From Nemertoderma westbladi (taxonomy: Eukaryota; Xenacoelomorpha; Nemertodermatida; Nemertodermatidae): a DNA stretch of 64,000 nt. Every line of letters begins with the position of its first letter. Positions within the stretch are counted from its first letter, which is position 1. This document shows positions 14,801 through 26,700 of this stretch, in pieces. The position numbers were made by a program, and so were the translations under genes. The stretch covers positions 25,251-89,250 of the forward strand of contig JAUCBJ010003966.1 of the NCBI GenBank assembly GCA_032718475.1, given 5' to 3'. Below the pieces are notes generated by a model. The model saw only the letters and a list, made by a program, of their open reading frames with translations. It did not search any database and was not told the DNA's origin.

Positions 14801-17800
14801 AATAAGATACAGGTGTTAAAAATAGATAACCCGATACAGGTGTTAAAAATAGATAAAAAGATAAAGGTGTTAAAAATAGATAAAAAGATACAGGTGTTAA
14901 AAATAGATAAAACGATACAGGTGTTAAAAATAAATAAAAAGATACAGGTGTTAAAAATAGATAAAAAGATACAGGTGTTAAAAATAGATAAAACGATACA
15001 GGTGTTAAAAATAGATAAAAAGATACAGGTGTTAAAAATAGATAAGATACAGGTGTTAAAAATAGATAAAAAGATAAAGGTGTTAAAAATAGATAAAAAG
15101 ATACAGGTGTTAAAAATAGATAAAACGATACAGGTGTTAAAAATAGATAAAAAGATACAGGTGTTAAAAATAGATAAGATACAGGTGTTAAAAATAGATA
15201 AAAAGATACATGTGTTAAAAATAGATAAAAAGATAAAGGTGTTAAAAATAGATAAAAAGATACAGGTGTTAAAAATAGATAAAAAAGATACAAGTGTTAA
15301 AAATAGATAATAAGATACAGGTGTTAAAAATAGATAAAAAGATATAGGTGTTAAAAATAGATAAAAAAGATACAGGTGTTAAAAATAGATAAAACGATAC
15401 AGGTGTTAAAAATAGATAAAAAAGATACAGGTGTTAAAAATAGATAAAAAGATACAGGTGTTAAAAATAGATAAGATACAGGTGTTAAAAATAGATAAAA
15501 AGATATAGGTGTTAAAAATAGATAAAAAAGATACAGGTGTTAAAAATAGATAAAACGATACAGGTGTTAAAAATATATAAAAAAGATACAGGTGTTAAAA
15601 ATAGATAAAAAGATACAGGTGTTAAAAATAGATAAAAAGATACAGGTGTTAAAAATAGATAATAAGATACAGGTGTTAAAAATATATAAAAAAGATACAG
15701 GTGTTAAAAATAGATAAAACGATACAGGTGTTAAAAATAAATAAAAAGATACAGGTGTTAAAAATAGATAAAAAAGATACAGGTGTTAAAAATAGATAAA
15801 AAGATACAGGTGTTAAAAATAGATAAAAAGATACAGGTGTTAAAAACAGATAAAAAGATACAGGTGTTAAAAATATATAAAAAGATACAGGTGTTAAAAA
15901 CAGATAAAAAGATAAAGGTGTTAAAAATAAATAAAAAGATACAGGTGTTAAAAATAGATAAAAAGATACAGGTGTTAAAAATAGATAAAAAGATACAGGT
16001 GTTAAAAATAGATAAAAAGATACAGGTGTTAAAAATAGATAAAAAGATACAGGTGTTAAAAACAGATAAAAAGATAAAGGTGTTAAAAATAAATAAACAA
16101 GATACAGGTGTTAAAAATAGATAAAAAGATACAGGTGTTAAAAACAGATAAAAAGATACAGGTGTTAAAAATAGATAAGATACAGGTGTTAAAAATAGAT
16201 AAAAAGATACAGGTGTTAAAAACAGATAAAAAGATAAAGGTGTTAAAAATAAATAAAAAGATACAGGTGTTAAAAATAAATAAAAAGATACAGGTGTTAA
16301 AAATAGATAAAAAGATACAGGTGTTAAAAATAGATAAAAAGATACAGGTGTTAAAAATAGATAAAAAGATACAGGTGTTAAAAACAGATAAAAAGATAAA
16401 GGTGTTAAAAATAAATAAAAAGATACAGGTGTTAAAAATAGATAAAAAGATACAGGTGTTAAAAATAGATAAAAAGATACAGGTGTTAAAAATAGATAAG
16501 ATACAGGTGTTAAAAATAAATAAAAAGATACAGGTGTTAAAAATAGATAAAAAGATACAGGTGTTAAAAATAGATAAGATACAGGTGTTAAAAATAGATA
16601 AAAAGATACAGGTGTTAAAAATAGATAAGATACAGGTGTTAAAAATAGATAAAAAGATACAGGTGTTAAAAACAGATAAAAAGATAAAGGTGTTAAAAAT
16701 AAATAAACAAGATACAGGTGTTAAAAATAGATAAAAAGATACAGGTGTTAAAAATAGATAAGATACAGGTGTTAAAAATAAATAAAAAGATACAGGTGTT
16801 AAAAATAGATAAAAAGATACAGGTGTTAAAAATAGATAAGATACAGGTGTTAAAAATAAATAAAAAGATACAGGTGTTAAAAATAGATAAAAAGATACAG
16901 GTGTTAAAAATAGATAAAAAGATACAGGTGTTAAAAATAGATAAAAAGATACAGGTGTTAAAAATAGATAAAAAGATACAGGTGTTAAAAATAGATAAAA
17001 AGATACAGGTGTTAAAAATAGATAAGATACAGGTGTTAAAAATAGATAAAAAGATACAGGTGTTAAAAATAGATAAACCGATACAGGTGTTAAAAATAGA
17101 TAAAAAGATACAGGTGTTAAAAATAGATAAAAAGATACAGGTGTTAAAAATAGATAAAAAAGATACAGGTGTTAAAAATAGATAAAAAGATACAGGTGTT
17201 AAAAATAGATAAAAATATACAGGTGTTTAAAACAGATAAAAAGATACAGGTGTTAAAAATAGATAAAAAGATACAGGTGTTAAAAATAGATAAACCGATA
17301 CAGGTGTTAAAAATAGATAAAAAGATACAGGTGTTAAAAATAGATAAAACGATACAGGTGTTAAAAATAGATAAAAAGATACAGGTGTTAAAAATAGATA
17401 AAAAGATACAGGTGTTAAAAATAGATAAAAATATACAGGTGTTTAAAACAGATAAAAAGATACAGGTGTTAAAAATAGATAAAAAAGATACAGGTGTTAA
17501 AAATAGATAAAAAGATACAGGTGTTAAAAATAGATAAAAAAGATACAGGTGTTAAAAATAGATAAAAAGATACAGGTGTTAAAAATAGATAAAAATATAC
17601 AGGTGTTTAAAACAGATAAAAAGATACAGGTGTTAAAAATAGATAAAAAAGATACAGGTGTTAAAAATAGATAAAAAGATACAGGTGTTAAAAATAGATA
17701 AAAAGATACAGGTGTTAAAAATAGATAAAAAGATACAGGTGCTAAAAATAGATAAAAAGATACAGGTGTTAAAAATAGATAAAAAGATACAGGTGTTAAA

Positions 17801-18338
17801 AATAGATAAAAATATACAGGTGTTTAAAACAGATAAAAAGATACAGGTGTTAAAAATAGATAAAAAAGATACAGGTGTTCAAAATAGATAAAAAGATACA
17901 GGTGTTAAAAATAGATAAAAAGATACAGGTGTTAAAAATAGATAAAAAGATACAGGTGTTAAAAATAGATAAAAAGATACAGGTGTTAAAAATAGATAAA
18001 AAGATACAGGTGTTAAAAATAGATAAAAAGATACAGGTGTTAAAAATAGATAAAAAGATACAGGTGTTAAAAATAGATAAAAATATACAGGTGCTAAAAA
18101 TAGATAAGATACAGGTGTTAAAAATAGATAAAAAGATACAGGTGCTAAAAATAGATAAGATACAGGTGTTAAAAATAGATAAAAAGATACAGGTGTTAAA
18201 AATAGATAAAAAGATACAGGTGTTAAAAATAGATAAAAAGATACAGGTGATAAAAATAGATAAACCGATACAGGTGTTAAAAATAGATAAAAAGATACAG
18301 GTGTTAAAAATAGATAAAAATATACAGGTGTTAAAATA
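8898..18338. repeat. 27 bp minisatellite, ~350 copies, filling PC intron 13
   Basis: On the plus strand the unit is ACAGGTGTTAAAAATAGATA followed by AAAAGAT, with common variants AAACGAT, AAATAT, a 24 bp form lacking AAA and a 28 bp form. It lies about 120 bp from exon 14 and 450 bp from exon 13, so unlike the other long arrays it does not touch a splice junction. A block around 9.64-13.7 kb is repeated at 13.87-17.9 kb (offset 4227, then 4172 bp). The units give long VLKIDKKIQ or FYLFLTPVS open frames, which are not genes. Confidence 0.97.
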
Positions 18339-18789
18339 TAATTTATTATCGCGAGTTAAAAAAATATCGCGATTAAGACATTTTTACTCTCGATATTTTT
18401 CACCAATACCTTATTTGCAATTTAAAACAGGCAAACTAGTTATTTGTTTCCATTGAGTCAATCCCAAACTGATGGCACGCACAATCTATGTTCCCGCTAA
18501 TACTTCTAGCTCTACAAAAAGCTGTAAGCTTACGTGCTGCATCCACCCAGCAGGCGCGTCCCCAATGTTCGCCCAGTTACAATAATAATGTACTCAGTTG
18601 TATATATTATCAACATTAAAATGTCAAGTATTAATCTAAAAGTTGACGTATTTCTCAACGGTTTCACGTTTTATACTGAAATATTAACACGAAAAAACGA
18701 AAGCAAGTGAAATATGAAACGTTAGTCTAAGTGAATTACCATATATTTAAATCGAACATGTTGGAATAATTAAAAGTTTAAAAGTTCAC
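18339..18789. other. PC intron 13, unique part near exon 13
   Basis: Single-copy AT-rich intron between the 27 bp array and the exon 13 donor; contains short TATCGCGA-type repeats at ~18347-18400. No gene recognised. Confidence 0.7.
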
Positions 18790-18918
18790 CTGGAATCTCG
18801 TTGATGTAAACATCAGAGTTTCCGGATTTCATTGTAACGGTGCACTCGAATGGAGCGTATAGTTGTCTCGCCTGCTCCCAGTAGGCGCTGTAACCACTCA
18901 CTGCGTCCAAACTAATTC
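18790..18918 (-). CDS. PC: PC exon 13: end of carboxyltransferase domain
   Basis: Residues 832-874 read [20 protein letters not shown] then [17 protein letters not shown] and [14 protein letters not shown] and NEIPGG are conserved PC blocks. Acceptor GCTCTTCTCTTAG; donor ATTCCAG|GTGAAC. Confidence 0.95.
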
Positions 18919-19180
18919 CTAAGAGAAGAGCAAATCAATAATCAATAATATTAATAAGTACTGCGGTAAACATAGGGTAAACATTCTCTATTGAGTTTTT
19001 CAATAATTCCATTTGTTCTTTTATTTTCCAGAAAGTTTTCAAAAATTAAAATGAATCCGTTAATATAAAAAATAGAAATAAGGAACCCCATGTAAAGGTG
19101 CGTTCACATAACGTTTGTGTACGTGTGTAATTTAGCATGATTGATTCTTTTTCTCGGAATTACTAAACTATTTATTTTAC

Positions 19181-19430
19181 CTGTATCTAAATCAGTTCCC
19201 TCCAACTCCGCAACCACGGCGCCCATCGATGGCTGTGACGTCATCCCACTCATAGAGTCGACGGCAACGTCTACGACGTCAGCGCCGGCTCTTCCGGCGG
19301 CTAACATTGCGGCGACACCGGCACCGGCGGTGTCGTGTGTGTGGACGTGGATCGGGAGGTCTGGATACCGGTCCCGTAGAGCAGTAACCAGCAGATGAGC
19401 AGCGCGGGGCTTCAGTAATCCAGCCATATC
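19181..19430 (-). CDS. PC: PC exon 12: carboxyltransferase metal-binding histidines
   Basis: Residues 749-831 read [14 protein letters not shown]... and contain [13 protein letters not shown], whose two histidines are metal ligands, then [20 protein letters not shown]. Acceptor TTCGCCTTAG; donor GATACAG|GTAAAA; phase 1. Exons 11 and 12 are 287 bp apart. Confidence 0.96.
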
Positions 19431-19717
19431 CTAAGGCGAAGATAAATAGATCAAAGTGAAGTAACTTAAAGAAAATAAATACTAAGTTGGTATAAATAAT
19501 GTCTTAGTCCATTTTTTAAGGCCGCCGACTCCGAACCCTGTAAAGACCCAGTATTGCCGCATTTCCCTCCTGCACTCCACTCCAATACACCCCAACAAAC
19601 CTGAATAAGGTTCTATCTTCCACCCGAAAAATCGCATCCACAAAAAACGAATGTTTCCCAATAAGGAAATTTTTATGTACAAGAAGTGTGAGAAAGTAAT
19701 TCGTCCCAAATTCTAAC

Positions 19718-19958
19718 CTTAATGGCAAGTATGTGAGTCCCAGCCTTTACTAATTCGTCAGCTAAATCCAAATAGTAATCGAGGTTGTATTTAGTGCGAC
19801 TAGGATCGGAAACATCGCCTGTGTACGATATTGCTGCTTCGACAACACCACCGGCTTTACCGGCAGCTTCCATACCGATAATGAGGTTAGGCAGATAGTT
19901 GAGGGAGTCGAAGACACGGAAGATATCCATCCCACAGGAGAACGCAAGTTCACAGAAT
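19718..19958 (-). CDS. PC: PC exon 11: carboxyltransferase barrel with catalytic lysine
   Basis: Residues 668-748 read [38 protein letters not shown] and end GTHILAIK. The final Lys, directly before DMAGLLKP of exon 12, is the lysine that is carbamylated and binds the divalent metal in PC carboxyltransferase domains. Acceptor TTTCTTATAG; donor ATTAAG|GTTAGA. Confidence 0.96.
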
Positions 19959-19995
19959 CTATAAGAAACAGGATGATTTATGGGAGTAAATTATT

Positions 19996-20112
19996 TAGTA
20001 ACCCCTGGTCCTGGGATAAGGACAACCTGGTCTTGGGATAAGGACCCCCTGCTCCTGGGCTAAGGACAAGCTGGGCCTGGGATAAGGACAACCTGGTCCA
20101 AGGATAAGGACA
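19996..20112. repeat. Short imperfect tandem repeat in PC intron 10
   Basis: About five degenerate copies of a ~22 bp unit resembling CCTGGTCCTGGGATAAGGAC, 40 bp upstream of the exon 11 acceptor in transcript direction. It does not include the acceptor or exon sequence. Confidence 0.75.
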
Positions 20113-20432
20113 TCCTGGAGGTGAGGCGTGGAGGTGGCAGGTTTTCTGTTCAATGACCCATAAGACCTGACAAGACTGTGACCTATGACCTGGCACCATC
20201 ACGTACTGTACAGAACAAAGAGAGTCCCACAAGAACTGAAACTAATAAGATGGTGCCAGTGTACAAGAAGGGCCACATAACACTAACATTTACATAAAAT
20301 AACGAATCTTTTCGTGAAATCACGTTGTTCACGATTGCTGCAAAGCTATACAATAAAATTATATTTATTAGTATCAGGGATCCCGTTGAGAGATGGTTAC
20401 GTTGAAATCATAATGGGTTCCATAAAGGTGAA

Positions 20433-21325
20433 CCATGGAGCCCTTTCTAGTATCTCTAACCGGGTTAGGCAGTGGAACCATGGAGCCCTTTCTAGTAGCT
20501 CTAACCGGGTTAAGCCGTGGAACCATGGAGCCCTTTCTAGTAGCTCTAACCGGGTTAGGCCGTGGAACCATGGAGCCCTTTCTAGTAGCTCTAACCGGGT
20601 TAGGCCGTGGAACCATGGAGCCCTTTCTAGTAGCTCTAACCGGGTTAGGCCGTGGAACCATGGAGCCCTTTCTAGTAGCTCTAACCGGGTTAGGCCGTGG
20701 AACCATGGAGCCCTTTCTAGTAGCTCTAACCGGGTTAGGCCGTGGAACCATGGAGCCCTTTCTAGTAGCTCTAACCGGGTTAGGCCGTGGAACCATGGAG
20801 CCCTTTCTAGTAGCTCTAACCGGGTTAGGCCGTGGAACCATGGAGCCCTTTCTAGTAGCTCTAACCGGGTTAGGCCGTGGAACCATGGAGCCCTTTCTAG
20901 TAGCTCTAACCGGGTTAGGCCGTGGAACCATGGAGCCCCTTCTAGTAGCTCTAACCGGGTTAGGCCGTGGAACCATGGAGCCCTTTCTAGTAGCTCTAAC
21001 CGGGTTAGGCCGTGGAACCATGGAGTCCTTTCTAGTAGCTCCAACCGGGTTAGGCCGTGGAACCATGGAGCCCTTTCTAGTAGCTCTAACCGGGTTAGGC
21101 CGTGGAACCATGGAGCCCTTTCTAGTAGCTCTTACCGGGTTAGGCCGTGGAACCATGGAGCCCTTTCTAGTAACTCTAACCGGGTTAGGCCGTGGAACCA
21201 TGGAGCCCTTTCTAGTAGCTCTAACCGGGTTAGGCCGTGGAACCATGGAGCCCTTTCTAGTAGCTCTTACCGGGTTAGGCTGTGGAACCATGGAGCCCTT
21301 TCTAGTAGTTCTTACCGGGTTAACT
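20433..21325. repeat. 45 bp minisatellite, ~20 copies, in PC intron 10
   Basis: Very uniform 45 bp units containing AACCATGGAGCCCTTTCTAG then TAGCTCTAACCGGGTTAGGC. The array is GC-rich relative to the surrounding intron. Because 45 is a multiple of three, several frames on both strands stay open for 200-358 codons; the peptides are pure repeat and no start or splice context supports a gene. No splice junction of PC is included in the unit. Confidence 0.95.
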
Positions 21326-21810
21326 TTTTCAGCAACCAGATCACTACGCGACGATTCCCTAGCATTTGGGATGTCCACCGCTGCCGGTGACCAGATACAT
21401 TTTAAGTTGTACGGGGTGTCCTTATGGCATACTAATTACATCGATCATTCTTGTTTATAATTGAACAAGAATGAACCTAATTAAACTTACATAATGGATT
21501 ATGCTCTACACGGAGACCGGCATTGGACATATGCGGATAAAGTTATGGGTGATAGGGAGTAGTGGAGACACAATTTTGCCGATAAGCCGGTATCTCAATG
21601 CTGCATGTCGATTAGATAGATGGGTCTCCAAATATTAATTCGGAATCAATATTTTCCAATGAAAAACGGTGTCACAGCTTTCCGAATTTGGCTAAATTAG
21701 GAAATATTTGAAAATAGATACATACAAGAGGTGAACCTGTGAGATGAGAGATAGAGTAAGTTTTAAAAGACAGATGTTAAGTGTTATCTGTTAGGAAGAT
21801 AGTAACTCAC

Positions 21811-22192
21811 TTTTCGACTACGTTATCCGGGTAGTTAGTATACCCGACGGTGTTGGCACCCCTAAGCAGCATCTGGAAGGGAATATTAGGAACGAGTTGG
21901 CGCAGTTCCTCGAGGCGTTCCCACGGACACTCGTGGAGGAATCTCATGGCCACGTCGAAGGTTGCCCCGCCCCAGTTCTCGAGCGCGAACAAAGAACTCA
22001 GTCGATGGGCGACAAACGGGCTGATTCGCTTGAGGTCGTGGGTTCGTACTCGGGTCGCTAGGAGGCTCTGGTGGGCGTCTCGGAAGGTGGTGTCCATGAG
22101 GAGGAGGCCCCGATGGTCGCGGATGCATTTAGCAAACGCCTCCGGTCCGTGTTGAAGGAGAATGGAACGGAAACTGTCTGGGGCAACGCTAC
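21811..22192 (-). CDS. PC: PC exon 10: carboxyltransferase domain start ([11 protein letters not shown])
   Basis: Residues 541-667 carry [19 protein letters not shown], which holds the aspartate that binds the active-site metal and residues contacting pyruvate, followed by [20 protein letters not shown] and [17 protein letters not shown]. All are hallmark PC carboxyltransferase motifs. The acceptor is CCCCATCATTAG; the donor is GAAAA|GTGAGT in phase 2. This is the largest exon in the window. Confidence 0.97.
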
Positions 22193-22366
22193 CTAATGAT
22201 GGGGGTATTGTTCGTGAGTAAAATAATGTTGGAAAAAGTGAGGAGAAATAGAGTTGCAATTTAGTAAAATCGAATTAGACAAATGTCTTAAAATATATAT
22301 ACACACACGTATAAAGTAACACGATATATCGGTGGACTATAATAACTGGGAATAATATTTACCAAC

Positions 22367-22604
22367 CGTATTTGGGATAAGGAGGCACAACTGGGTCCAC
22401 GTGGGCTGGGGGTACGTCGGTCCCTAACGGGGTTAGGGGTCCGTTCACCGAAAGGTTGCCTAGAAAATAGAGAAGTTTCTGGGCCCGATTGAGCGTAGGT
22501 CGAAGATGGAACAGCTCGGGGTGTTCGTCGATAAAGTAGGTGTCAACGGTACCGGAGAGAAAACGTTCGTTGTATAGAACATTGAGTAGGAAGTTGATAT
22601 TAGT
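22367..22604 (-). CDS. PC: PC exon 9: linker between biotin carboxylase and carboxyltransferase
   Basis: Residues 462-540 begin [20 protein letters not shown], continue [16 protein letters not shown] and end in a proline-rich linker [16 protein letters not shown]. The acceptor TTTTTTAG|ACTAAT and the first ~25 exon bases are the unit of the 7.7 kb array next to it. Two 3'-truncated copies of this exon lie inside that array. This copy alone is complete and ends in a plausible donor (TACG|GTTGGT). Confidence 0.94.
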
Positions 22605-23040
22605 CTAAAAAACAATGAGTAGGAAGTTGATATTGGTCTAAAAGACATTGAGTAGGAAGTTGATATTTGTCTAAAATACATTGAGTAGGAAATTGATATT
22701 AGTCTAAAAAACATCGAGTAGGAAGTTGATATTAGTCTAAAAACATTGAGTAGGAAGTTGATGTTGGTCTAAAAAACATTGAGTAGGAAGTTGATATTGG
22801 TCTAAAAAAACATTGAGTGCGACGTTGATATTTGTCTAAAAAACATTGAGTAGGAAGTTGATATTGGTCTAAAAAAACATTGAGTGCGACGTTGATATTT
22901 GTCTAAAAAACAATGAGTAGGAAGTTGATATTGGTCTAAAAAACATCGAGTAGGAAGTTGATATTAGTCTAAAAACATTGAGTAGGAAGTTGATGTTGGT
23001 CTAAAAAACATTGAGTAGGAAGTTGATATTGGTCAACATT

Positions 23041-23209
23041 GGGGTCCGTTCACCGAAAGGTTGCCTAGAAAATAGAGAAGTTTCTGGGCCCGATTGAGCG
23101 TAGGTCGAAGATGGAACAGCTCGGGGTGTTCGTCGATAAAGTAGGTGTCAACGGTACCGGAGAGAAAACGTTCGTTGTATAGAACATTGAGTAGGAAGTT
23201 GATATTAGT
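23041..23209 (-). pseudogene. Truncated duplicate of PC exon 9 inside array C (169 nt)
   Basis: Bases 23041-23209 repeat 22436-22604, the first 169 nt of exon 9 with its acceptor, at an offset of 605 bp. The encoded residues are the same. The copy stops abruptly at the GTGAACGGACCCC position and has no proper donor, so it cannot replace exon 9. The perfect coding match indicates a recent duplication. Confidence 0.9.
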
Positions 23210-23724
23210 CTAAAAAACAATGAGTAGGAAGTTGATATTGGTCTAAAAGACATTGAGTAGGAAGTTGATATTTGTCTAAAATACATTGAGTAGGAAATTG
23301 ATATTAGTCTAAAAAACATCGAGTAGGAAGTTGATATTAGTCTAAAAACATTGAGTAGGAAGTTGATAATAGTCTAAAAAACATTGAGTAGGAAGTTGAT
23401 ATTGGTCTAAAAGACATTGAGTAGGACCTTGATATTTGTCTAAAAAACATTGAGTAGGAAGTTGATATTGGTCTAAAAAAACATTGAGTGCGACGTTGAT
23501 ATTTGTCTAAAAAACATTGAGTAGGAAGTTGATATTGGTCTAAAAAACATTGAGTAGGAAGTTGATATTGGTCTAAAAAACATCGAGTAGGAAGTTGATA
23601 TTAGTCTAAAAACATTGAGTAGGAAGTTGATGTTGGTCTAAAAAACATTGAGTAGGAAGTTGATATTGGTCTAAAAAACATTGAGTGCGACGTTGATATT
23701 TGTCTAAAAAACATTGAGTAGGAA

Positions 23725-23793
23725 GTAGGTGTCAACGGTACCGGAGAGAAAACGTTCGTTGTATAGAACATTGAGTAGGAAGTTGATATTAGT
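23725..23793 (-). pseudogene. Second truncated duplicate of PC exon 9 inside array C (69 nt)
   Basis: Bases 23725-23793 repeat 22536-22604 (offset 1189 bp): the acceptor and first 69 nt of exon 9, fused at its other end to an ordinary array unit. It has no donor. Confidence 0.88.
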
Positions 23794-26700
23794 CTAAAAA
23801 ACAATGAGTAGGAAGTTGATATTGGTCTAAAAGACATTGAGTAGGAAGTTGATATTTGTCTAAAATACATTGAGTAGGAAATTGATATTAGTCTAAAAAA
23901 CATCGAGTAGGAAGTTGATATTAGTCTAAAAAACAATGAGTAGGAAGTTGATATTGGTCTAAAAAACATCGAGTAGGAAGTTGATATTAGTCTAAAAACA
24001 TTGAGTAGGAAGTTGATGTTGGTCTAAAAAACATTGAGTAGGAAGTTGATATTGGTCTAAAAAAACATTGAGTGCGACGTTGATATTTGTCTAAAAAACA
24101 TTGAGTAGGAAGTTGATATTGGTCTAAAAAACATTGAGTAGAAAGTTGATATTTGTCTAAAAAACATTGAGTAGGAAGTTGATATTGGTCTAAAAAAACA
24201 TTGAGTGCGACGTTGATATTTGTCTAAAAAACATTGAGTAGGAAGTTGATATTGGTCTAAAAAACATTGAGTAGGAAGTTGATATTGGTCTAAAAAACAT
24301 CGAGTAGGAAGTTGATATTAGTCTAAAAACATTGAGTAGGAAGTTGATGTTGGTCTAAAAAACATTGAGTAGGAAGTTGATATTGGTCTAAAAAACATTG
24401 AGTGCGACGTTGATATTTGTCTAAAAAACATTGAGTAGGAAGTTGATATTAGTCTAAAAAACAATGAGTAGGAAGTTGATATTGGTCTAAAAGACATTGA
24501 GTAGGAAGTTGATATTTGTCTAAAATACATTGAGTAGGAAATTGATATTAGTCTAAAAAACATCGAGTAGGAAGTTGATATTAGTCTAAAAAACAATGAG
24601 TAGGAAGTTGATATTGGTCTAAAAAACATCGAGTAGGAAGTTGATATTAGTCTAAAAACATTGAGTAGGAAGTTGATGTTGGTCTAAAAAACATTGAGTA
24701 GGAAGTTGATATTGGTCTAAAAAAACATTGAGTGCGACGTTGATATTTGTCTAAAAAACATTGAGTAGGAAGTTGATATTGGTCTAAAAAACATTGAGTA
24801 GGAAGTTGATATTTGTCTAAAAAACATTGAGTAGGAAGTTGATATTGGTCTAAAAAAACATTGAGTGCGACGTTGATATTTGTCTAAAAAACATTGAGTA
24901 GGAAGTTGATATTGGTCTAAAAAACATTGAGTAGGAAGTTGATATTGGTCTAAAAAACATCGAGTAGGAAGTTGATATTAGTCTAAAAACATTGAGTAGG
25001 AAGTTGATGTTGGTCTAAAAAACATTGAGTAGGAAGTTGATATTGGTCTAAAAAACATTGAGTGCGACGTTGATATTTGTCTAAAAAACATTGAGTAGGA
25101 AGTTGATATTGGTCTAAAAAACATTATTAGTCTAAAAGACATTGAGTAGGAAGTTGATATTGGTTTAAAAAACATTGAGTAGGAAGTTGATATTTGTCTA
25201 AAAAACATTGAGTAGGAAGTTGATATTGGTCTAAAAAACATTGAGTAGGAAGTTGATAATAGTCTAAAAAACATTGAGTAGGAAGTTGATAATGGTCTAA
25301 AAAACATTGAGTAGGAAGTTGATATTGGTCTAAAAGACATTGAGTAGGAAGTTGATAATAGTCTAAAAAACATTGAGTAGGAAGTTGATATTGGTCTAAA
25401 AAACAATGAGTAGGAAGTTGATATTTGTCTAAAAAACATTGAGTAGGAAGTTGATATTGGTCTAAAAAACATTGAGTAGGAAGTTGATAATAGTCTAAAA
25501 AACATTGAGTAGGAAGTTGATATTGGTCTAAAAAACATTGAGTAGGAAGTTGATATTGGTCTAAAAGACATTGAGAAGGAAGTTGATAATAGTCTAAAAA
25601 ACATTGAGTAGGAAGTTGATATTGGTCTAAAAAACAATGAGTAGGAAGTTGATATTTGTCTAAAAAACATTGAGTAGGAAGTTGATATTGGTCTAAAAAA
25701 CATTGAGTAGGAAGTTGATAATAGTCTAAAAAATATTGAGTAGGAAGTTGATATTGGTCTAAAAGACATTGAGTAGGACCTTGATATTGGTCTAAAAGAC
25801 ACTGAGTAGGAAGTTGATATTGGTCTAAAAAACAATGAGTAGGAAGTTGATATTTGTCTAAAAAACATTGAGTAGGAAGTTGATATTAGTCTAAAAGACA
25901 TTGAGTAGGAAGTTGATATTAGTCTAAAAGACATTGAGTAGGAAGTTGATATTGGTCTAAAAAACATTGAGTAGGAAGTTGATATTAGTCTAAAAGACAT
26001 TGAGTAGGAAATTGATATTAGTCTAAAAAACATTGAGTAGGAAGTTGATATTAGTCTAAAAGACATTGAGTAGGAAATTGATATTAGTCTAAAAGACATT
26101 GAGTAGGAAGTTGATATTGGTCTAAAAAACATTGAGTAGGAATTTGATATTGGTCTAAAAGACATTGAGTTGGACCTTGATATTGGTCTACAATACATTG
26201 AGTAGGAAGTTGATATTAGTCTAAAAGATATTGAGTAGGAAGTTGATATTGGTCTATAAGTCTTTGAGTAGGAAGTTGATATTGGTCTAAAAAAGATCGA
26301 GTAGGAAGTTGATATTGGTCTAAAAAACATCGAGTAGGAAGTTAATATTGGTCTAAAAAACATTGAGTAGGAATTTGATATTGGTCTAAAAGACATTGAG
26401 TTGGACCTTGATATTGGTCTACAATACATTGAGTAGGAAGTTGATATTAGTCTAAAAGATATTGAGTAGGAAGTTGATATTGGTCTATAAGACTTTGAGT
26501 AGGCAGTTGATATTGGTCTAAAAAAGATCGAGTAGGAAGTTGATATTGGCCTAAAAAACATCGAGTAGGAAGTTGATATTAGTCTAAAAACATTGAGTAG
26601 GAAGTTGATATTAGTCTAAAAGACATTGAGTAGGAAGTTGATATTGGTCTAAAAAACATTGAGTAGGAATTTGATATTGGTCTAAAAGACATTGAGTTGG

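Noticed and set aside
8898-18338. 27 bp array as a copy of the exon 12 donor (both share AGATACAGGT)
   Set aside because: The match is only ~10 bases, on the opposite strand and in a different intron; probably chance.
9179-18456. Lys/Ile-rich repeat proteins (VLKIDKKIQ)
   Set aside because: 27 bp minisatellite inside a PC intron; frames begin and end wherever a 28 or 24 bp unit occurs.
20314-21460. Overlapping 334-358 codon frames on both strands
   Set aside because: All come from one 45 bp minisatellite; frames are open on both strands at once, as expected for a stop-free repeat unit.
24978-26561. 527-codon minus-strand open frame ([11 protein letters not shown] repeats) as a gene
   Set aside because: It is the 33 bp acceptor-derived array read out of the PC frame; composition is pure repeat.
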